Of a stretch of 64,000 nt of DNA, positions 57,655 to 64,000 are shown piece by piece. The DNA is from Hippophae tibetana (lineage: Eukaryota > Streptophyta > Magnoliopsida > Rosales > Elaeagnaceae), in the NCBI GenBank assembly GCA_037013495.1, contig CM072806.1, forward strand, positions 19,823,001-19,887,000, given 5' to 3'. Made by a program: the position numbers and the translations under genes. The number at the start of each line of letters is the position of its first letter. Position 1 is the stretch's first letter. The notes below the pieces were generated by a model. The model was given only the letters and a program-made list of their open reading frames with translations, was not told the origin of the DNA and did no database searches.

Positions 57655-57672
57655 TGGCGCCGTTGCGGGAGA
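57655..57672 (+). promoter_or_regulatory. Primer-binding site, tRNA-Asp type, diverged
   Basis: TGGCGCCGTTGCGGGAGA agrees with the tRNA-Asp site at 16 of 18 positions. The first 12 bases, which pair with the tRNA 3' end, are exact. Confidence 0.85.
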
Positions 57673-59090
57673 AGGAATAGCGTTTTTAAATTATTTATCA
57701 AAATTTTAAAAACATTTTTGTGCTGTAAATAATTGTGATATTTTAACAATAATCAAATTTCAAAATTCATAATAAATAAAAAATAAAAAAATAAAAAAAA
57801 TAAAAAAATAATAATTTTTTTAATTGTAAAATAATTTAGAAATTTGAAATTTGAAATAAAAATTTTTTACCATTCATGAATAGTAAAAAAAAATAAATAA
57901 AAAAAAATTTTAAATTCAAAATTCAAAAAATTTTAAGTTAATAAGAAATAATATAGCGTGAATAGTAAAATAAAATTACCGTTCATGAATAGTAAAAAAA
58001 ATTAAAAATTAAAAACTTAAAATTTTTTAATATAGTGTAAATAGTAAAATAAAATTACTGTTCATGAATAGTAAAAAAAATTAAAATTTTAAAATTTTAA
58101 AATAAAAATAAATAAATAATCTAATGTAAATAGTAAAATAAAATTACCGTTCATGAATAGTAAAAAAAATTAAAAATTAAAAACTTAAAAATTTTTAATA
58201 TAGTGTAAATAGTAAAATAAAATTACCGTTCATGAATAGTAAAAAAAAATTAAAAAAAAAATAAAGCTTACTTTTTAATTTTCATTTAATTTTTATTTTT
58301 ATTTAAAATCTTAATTTTATTTTAATAAAAGTAATAATAAAAATGAATAAAAACAAAATAAAAAAAAATCAATTTTTATTCTTATTTTATTTTCCTTTAC
58401 CTTTTTCAATTTTATTTTATTTTATTTTTATTTTATTTTTGTTTATTTTATTTTATTTTATTTTATTTTACTTTATTTTATTTTATTTTATTTTATTTTA
58501 TTTTATTTTATATCAATTTTAATTTAATTTATTTTTATTTTTATTTTTTTTATTATTATTTTTTTTTTATTTTTTTTTATTTCTCTCTTAATTTTTATTT
58601 AACTTAATTAACTTAGATTTTTCATTAACTTAATTAACTTAGATTTTTAGTTTACTTAACTTAATTAACTTAACTTTTTAATTAACTTAGATTTTTTTTT
58701 TAACTTAACTAACTTAGATTTTTAACTTAGCTTTTTAATTAACTTAACTTAATTAACTTGAACTTTTTAATTAACTTTGATTAACTTAGTTTTTTTTAAT
58801 TAATTTAGATATTTTTTTTACTTAACCAACTTAGCTTTTTAATTAAATTAGATTTTCATTAACTTAATTAACTTAGATTTTTACTTAACTGAACTTAATT
58901 AACTTAATTTTAATAGCATGAAAAGTAAAGATCTAAGGGAGTTCTGTCTAGGAGACTAGTTCTTGGAAGCCTTTGTGCCACTAGTCTTTCCTGGGAACGT
59001 TGCTCTGTCTAGGAGGATGGTATTTAAGGAGCCTTTGCCTCACCATTCTTTCCTGGGAGCACTCTTGGTTAATACTAATTATGTTATTTT
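57673..59090 (+). promoter_or_regulatory. Leader of the young non-coding derivative
   Basis: Five units of 79-89 bp built on ACCGTTCATGAATAGTAAAA lie at 57868-58256. A (TTTTA)n microsatellite occupies about 58420-58510, and TTAACTTAATTAACTTAGAT units lie at 58595-58900. The tandem hairpins follow: AGACTAGT/ACTAGTCT (58953-58960 with 58980-58987) and AGGATGGT/ACCATTCT (59014-59021 with 59042-59049). Confidence 0.75.
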
Positions 59091-61302
59091 AAACCTTAAA
59101 AAAAAAAAATTGAAACTATCTCAAAAATTTTAAAGTTTTAATCTCAAGAGTTAGTTTCTTTGCTTGATCTAGGTACAATTGTGTTATGATGCCTTAATTA
59201 TTTGATTTGCACCTAGATGTGGGTTATCTAAAACCCTCAAGCATGCCCTTAGTTTTTGGTACAGAAAAATTTAAAAGTCAATAGGGCATGTTTGAAACAG
59301 TATAGGTAGACAACATTGTCTTACTTGTAGGTATGATTGACTCAATGATGAGGGGACATTGAGTTTACTTAAGAGGCAATCCCCAAGTTAAGTCTTGCTA
59401 AGACGTTAAACTAAGCGCTGGATGGGAGGCAACCCATCATTTTAGGTAATTTTCTGTTATTTATTTTATTTACTTAATTTGATTGTTCATTTTAGTTTAA
59501 TAATTTTTAAATTGTTAAAACTAAAAATATTTGTTGAGATGTTAGAAGTTTACAGCAATCTGTCTGTATACACTTTAATAATGAATATGATGGATGCACC
59601 TGCATTTCTCCATTACTACTTACACATTCTCAGGAAATAGGTAATCTTTCTTCTCTTTTCTCTTTATCTTTAATTTACAGTTGTTACATTGAGGACAATG
59701 TAAGTTCTAGGTTGGGGGTGGTGAAAAGTTACCATGCTTAATTAAAAAAAAAAGATTTAACAATTTAAAAAAAAAAAAAATTTAAATATTTTCTCACAAA
59801 AATTTATCATTTCTTTAAATCAAATTTAAGTAAATAATTAAGTCTTTTGTACTGTTAGATTAATTTTTGAAAACATATCATGAAATATTTTGTAATTATT
59901 TTTGATAATTAGTTAGTTTTTGTCATAACTAGTATTTCTTGATAAAATGTGGAAATTATATTAAACCCAAAATCGGTGTTTATGAATTTTTTTTAGTGGA
60001 GACTACCCTTATGAGATATAATTTGAGCCTAAATTCTTTTATTCAGAGTGAAATATATTTTTTCTACTCCAAACACATTTCTTATTTATTCAAATTTTTA
60101 GATGATCTCTATAGGTATTAGCATTGAATGTATGAATTTTTTCTCATCTTAATAGAGTATCATATATTTTTTTATTATTTTTGTTTAGATTAAATGATTT
60201 GAGTAGAAATTGAGAGTATATGCTTATATCTCATTTATGCATGACTACTACAAAAACAAAAAGACATATCTGGGGTTACCTAAACCAAGATCAAACAGAA
60301 AAGCCACAAAATTAACCACTCACCAAAATCCAAAAAAATGTACAATCTGTACATGGGTTGACTCTCTAAAAAAATACATATATTGAAGAAAAAAAATATC
60401 TTCAGAAAAAAAAATAGAGAGATAAAAAAATTATAGTATCATCTACATACTATGACCCACATTGCCTACAAAGTTGTGAGTAAAGACTAATTACAAAAGA
60501 AATATATAGGAAGTAATTCCCTAAAAAGTCATTGCAATTTCTTCATTTGTAAAAAGCATATATCTTGAAATTCTTTCTTAATCAGTTTGATTTATGCATT
60601 AAAATAATTTTTATATATGATATCTTTATAATTTATACATTCGATTCCTTTCATGAGATCAATGTTAAAATAACACTTTGAGCCTTTATTCTTTATACAT
60701 ATGCGAACCTATTAGTTCATTTCTATACATCAACTCTTTCGCATATAAATTAGTATGAGTGTTTGAACCCATAGGATTCAGTGCTTTGAGAGTATTGACT
60801 TGTGAGGAATAGAGTCGAAGCGAATTCTGATTCATGACACTGAAATTGGGTAAAATTAAATTGATACATTTTTGAAATGAAATATGAAAATGATTTTCGA
60901 CTAATTATTATAATTAATCATGATTGTTTAAAGAGATTAAAATAACTTATGCTTGAGATTTTAATTACGATCTTAAAAGAGATTAAAAAGTATGAGACAT
61001 TTTTGTGATATGTTATTTTCTTTTATTCTTAAATTAATTTTTTATTTTGTAGTAATTTTAGTTTTTGATTTGATTGTTTTTATTGTTTCTTTTGATTTTT
61101 TTAGTTCAATGTTTGTGGGTATCATTACTGAAAACCCTCACGAGACTCAAACTCGTCCACTAGGGCAACCTAGGGGTTTAAAGGCTTGTTGCATAGGCTA
61201 AATGCAATTGTTTCAATCCACGAAAGTGATTTAGGATAGTTTAATTTTTAGTTTTTATCGCTTCTCTTGCTAAGGGACTAGCAAGAAGCTGGTTGGGGGT
61301 TG
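59091..61302 (+). other. 3' region of the young non-coding derivative
   Basis: It has the stem-loop pair at 59390-59448 (AGTCTTGCTAAGAC, then GATGGG/CCCATC), ACATTGAGGACAATGTAAG with a G-rich tract at about 59685-59720, and GGTTGGGGGTTG at 61291-61302 just before the LTR. It is nearly identical to 41101-43311. No domain is recognised. Confidence 0.72.
60992..61201 (+). other. Small hydrophobic open frame kept in two copies
   Basis: A 69-residue frame opens MRHFCDMLFSFILKLIFYFV and ends QPRGLKACCIG. Residues 8-40 would form one or two membrane helices. The identical protein is encoded at 43001-43210. The DNA around it is also nearly identical, so conservation of the frame proves little. AT-rich DNA gives hydrophobic frames by chance. 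The 3' part (FVGIITENPHETQTRPLGQP) also has a DNA match at 50410-50510. I do not call it a gene. Confidence 0.3.
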
Positions 61303-63210
61303 TGATGAGTGCTCAAAAAGCACTAAAATAACCATGATTTTATGCATATTAATTGATTAAAAATATATATATTTATATGTTTTATCATATATTTATATAA
61401 ATTTGTCTTTTTCGGAATCACGGGTATTTTTATTGTTTTTCAGGTATTTTGGCTTAAAAACGCAACTTAAAAACTCAAAGAGGAATACTGGAAGCAATAC
61501 ATCACAAATATATTAATAAATAAATGCGGAAAGGTCGACAAATATGGAAAAATTGGACAAAATGGGTCAAAAAGGTCAAAAATGTCAAAAAGGAGAAAAA
61601 CGCGCCGCCGCCGCCGCCCGGCCGCCGCACCCCAGCGCCCAGCTCCGCCCCAAGCAGCAGCGCGCGGCACTGTTCATCCGCGGATACTGTTCATCCGCGG
61701 GTACTGTTCATCCGCGGGTACTGTTCATCCGCGCGTACTGTTCATCAAACTCGGCACTGTTCATACCCGGTACTGTGCAGCCGCGGTACTGTTCATACCC
61801 GGTACTGTGCAGCCGCCCCATGTCATGCTGACGTCATCAAATGACGTCAGCAATCAATAATCCGCGTTTTTACATTTTTTTAACATTTTTTTCTCTACTT
61901 TTTCTCTCCATCCTCACCTATAAATACCCCCCTTCCCTTCACTTCAAAATACACCTTCAAAACACACTTCTCTCTTATTTCTTTCTCTCTTTTCTTAGAT
62001 TTTTAGGTTTTTTTTAGTTTTTCTTAATTTTTAGTTAATTTCACTTAGTTTTAGAGTTCTTCCCTTTTTGGGAAGAACTAGTTATGTTTTTGTAATATTT
62101 TAGCTTTTTGATTCAATAAATGGGAGTGCAAATTCCGCTTGGAGTTTTTCCAGCAACGGGAATAGCGTCGAAGTTCTGTAAGGATTTTATTTTCTTTACA
62201 GTTATTTTTATGCTTTATTCTTACATGTTATATTTAATTTGTCTGTGGTTAAATTTAACTGTGCTGGCTGTTTAGTAAACATGATGTAATAATGACGTTG
62301 TTATGCTTGCGAAATATTAAATAGGTAAAAATCTCTAAAATGAATTGATTTTATTTTTATTCATGATTTTATATTAAGAATGTTAGAGAGAAATATATTA
62401 TTTTTCATTACAAACTTAAACCTGAAAATTAGATTTTAAGGTTTAGTTATCCGGTCTGATTTAGAGTAGTGCTCTTTTATTTGATGGTACAATCGCCCGG
62501 TAGTTAGAGTGAAGCTCTATTTCAAAAGTTTTTATAAGAATTATTATCTGAAAATGTATTGACAACATGTTTTCGGTAGTGGTTTTAAAACTTGAAAGTT
62601 AGTACTCGGATAACTAAATTCTTGGGTTTAATTTGGACACCTTGAATAAAGTTTAAACTGTCTAACCCCACCAAAGGTGGCATTTAAATGGTTCATTTTC
62701 AATCTCTTAGAAAAAGGAATTAATTTAATTAAGCAAATTAGTTATCAACCCCACCCATAGGTGTTAATTTATTTGTTTAGTTAACAAAGAATATCTAACC
62801 CCACCAAAGGTGGTATTCATACAAAAAAGGGATAATCAATAAATATCAATTCATATCCTTAATAACCTAGATAATATGAGCAAGCATAATTAACTTAGTT
62901 ATTATATCCATAAATACTCCGCCATTATAAATAATAAAATTTGCATAAATGTTTATTGAATCTATGTTTAATTTTATGTAATTAGATTAAAAACACAAAA
63001 CCCCAAAATATCGTGACATGATGTTTAGGATTTAATTTCGTTTTTAAAAGTTTGAATAATAAATTAAAAACCACACACATTCCTTCCTTAGATCGACCTT
63101 GGGAGTATACTTATCATTTTCTACGAAATGATTCGTGCACTTGCGAGAGTTTTATAAATATTAAAACCAAAGTATTTGCGAAGATTGGCGATGCCGGTTT
63201 TCGTTCATCA
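61303..63210 (+). repeat. Athila-derivative 3' LTR
   Basis: The 1908-bp LTR is nearly identical to 55718-57648. It has a shorter minisatellite (61671-61818), TGACGTCA pair at 61829-61849, TATA box at 61918-61926 and the end CGTTCATCA at 63210. Confidence 0.93.
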
Positions 63211-63215
63211 AAGAC
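63211..63215 (+). repeat. Target site duplication, right (AAGAC)
   Basis: AAGAC is the exact partner of 55713-55717. Copia gag resumes here on the minus strand. Confidence 0.93.
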
Positions 63216-63765
63216 CGGCAAGAAAACTCATGACCGCCATTTGTTCCTGTTGACTTTGTTGAACCTTGACATCAGGGCTAAAAGGCATCAAACTATTTAG
63301 CTCTTTATAAGTCCTTTTAAATTCCATAAAATAATTTGTGAGTGATTGATCTTGTTTGTCTGCACGGAAAAATGTTTTGCATACCTCATATATGCGAGAA
63401 AAATTTCCCTTACCAGAATATAAGAAATCCAAATAATCCATCAACTCCTTAACGAATTCACAGTGATTGATCAAGTCAATTACATTGCTTTCAATAGAAT
63501 TCCGAATCTGCAGAAATAAGCGAGCATCATCTCTAAGCCATGTCTGCTTTGAATCATCTTTAGGAGGATCATTAGTCAAATGAGTATCTTTTTCGATACT
63601 TCTCAAATAAATTCGAATAGTCTTGCTCCAAGCCAAATAATTCGAGCCATTGAGCTTATGATCCGTGATTTTAGACATCACAGGCACCATATCCGTTACA
63701 ACATTAGATTTCTTTTTAGCCATAACTCTTACAAACGACAAGACAGCGAGCAAACGAACAAACAA
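63216..63765 (-). pseudogene. Copia gag, N-terminal part
   Basis: The UBN2-type Copia Gag begins near MAKKKSNVVTDMVPVMSKIT. Typical blocks are HKLNGSNYLAWSKTIRIYLR, WLRDDARLFLQIRNSIESNV and QDQSLTNYFMEFKRTYKELN, ending EQMAVMSFLAGL where the Athila derivative is inserted. It is the particle protein of the Copia element whose other domains lie at 52134-55717. An in-frame upstream ATG would add 14 hydrophobic residues (MFVRLLAVLSFVRV); the internal ATG at MAKKK fits Gag better. Confidence 0.88.
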
Positions 63766-64000
63766 AATCTAACAACAGCAGAGACCAAACACGCAGCGAC
63801 GAAACACGCAGCGAACAAGAACACAAAATTGGAAGAACGCAAACCTGAACAATCATAAGCGATGAGTGCCAAACCACCACAGATGACGCAGGGGGACGGT
63901 GGAGAGTGGCACGGGCTCTACCGGAGAAGAATTCTACATGGACACGTTGTCACGCGCTGGCGCATGGAATTTGACAGAAAGTCGCGGTGGCACGTGTGGC
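63766..64000 (-). other. Copia 5' non-coding region, to window end
   Basis: A GC-richer leader upstream of Copia gag. No tRNA-iMet primer site or LTR end is seen, so both must lie beyond base 64000. Confidence 0.55.

Larger units (their letters stand above)
55718..63210 (+). mobile_element. Young non-coding Athila derivative (LARD-like), whole
   Basis: This 7493-bp element has two LTRs (55718-57648 and 61303-63210), a tRNA-Asp type primer site, a leader with repeats and tandem hairpins, a 3' region, a G-rich tract before the 3' LTR, and no gag or pol. Perfect AAGAC duplications flank it. It looks structurally whole. By hand I count about 16 substitutions between the LTRs outside repeats, under 1 percent. 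At common plant rates that suggests a few hundred thousand years. It shares its internal layout with 38504-43977, so it is a family and not a one-off loss. Confidence 0.92.
51608..64000 (-). mobile_element. Ty1/copia retrotransposon, partial, split by an Athila derivative
   Basis: Read on the minus strand it has a 5' non-coding stretch (64000-63766, running off the window), gag, protease, integrase, RT, RNase H, a polypurine tract and a 3' LTR (52126 to about 51608). The 7.5-kb Athila derivative at 55718-63210 is inserted in gag. Domain order (integrase before RT) defines the superfamily. Coding parts are long and well kept, so it is fairly young. It is broken by the insertion and by a few other breaks. 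I do not assign a named lineage. Confidence 0.88.

Overview
The window looks like intergenic chromatin of a seed plant, probably a eudicot. It is very AT-rich, it is packed with plant-type LTR retrotransposons (Athila, SIRE-like Copia and other Copia), and it holds a plant CACTA transposon and a fossil piece of plastid DNA. I found no intact host gene, no tRNA or rRNA gene and no CRISPR array. Nearly everything can be read as elements inserted into older elements.

Layout. 1-5907: part of an Athila (Ty3/gypsy) element on the minus strand, with 5' LTR, primer-binding site and two gag genes; it runs off the left edge. It sits in a decayed CACTA (En/Spm) transposon (5908-12619), whose CACTA-type right end and subterminal repeats are visible. 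That transposon sits in a SIRE-like Copia element (12620-18886), whose LTR also holds about 3 kb of plastid DNA (psbN-psbH-petB-petD order). 18887-23714: old AT-rich sequence with a degenerate tandem repeat and faint Ty3/gypsy traces. 23715-30129: a SIRE-like element with two LTRs, a tRNA-iMet primer site and gag, but no visible pol. 30130-31355: a very old Athila leader and gag. 31356-36671: a stack of nested Athila LTRs. 32840-51607: a second Athila element on the plus strand, again with two gag genes and then protease, RT, RNase H and integrase; it is interrupted by a non-coding Athila derivative (38504-43977). 51608-64000: a Copia element on the minus strand, split by a young non-coding Athila derivative (55718-63210) flanked by a perfect 5-bp target duplication.

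How the parts work together. All Athila copies share LTRs of about 1.9 kb ending in TGATGAG/CTCATCA or close variants, and a primer site matching the 3' end of tRNA-Asp. The coding copies carry two related gag genes in tandem before one pol. Two copies have no coding region at all but keep LTRs, primer site, leader and 3' region, so they probably depended on proteins from coding relatives. The shared leader has two tandem hairpins whose stems differ by paired changes. A second pair of hairpins follows integrase, and a related pair lies between the two gags. The dual-gag layout and these RNA structures are the best candidates for something undescribed.

Limits. Family names come from recognising motifs and comparing copies within the window, not from database searches. 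The age of the youngest element is a rough hand count. Coordinates of decayed pieces are approximate, often to within tens of bases.
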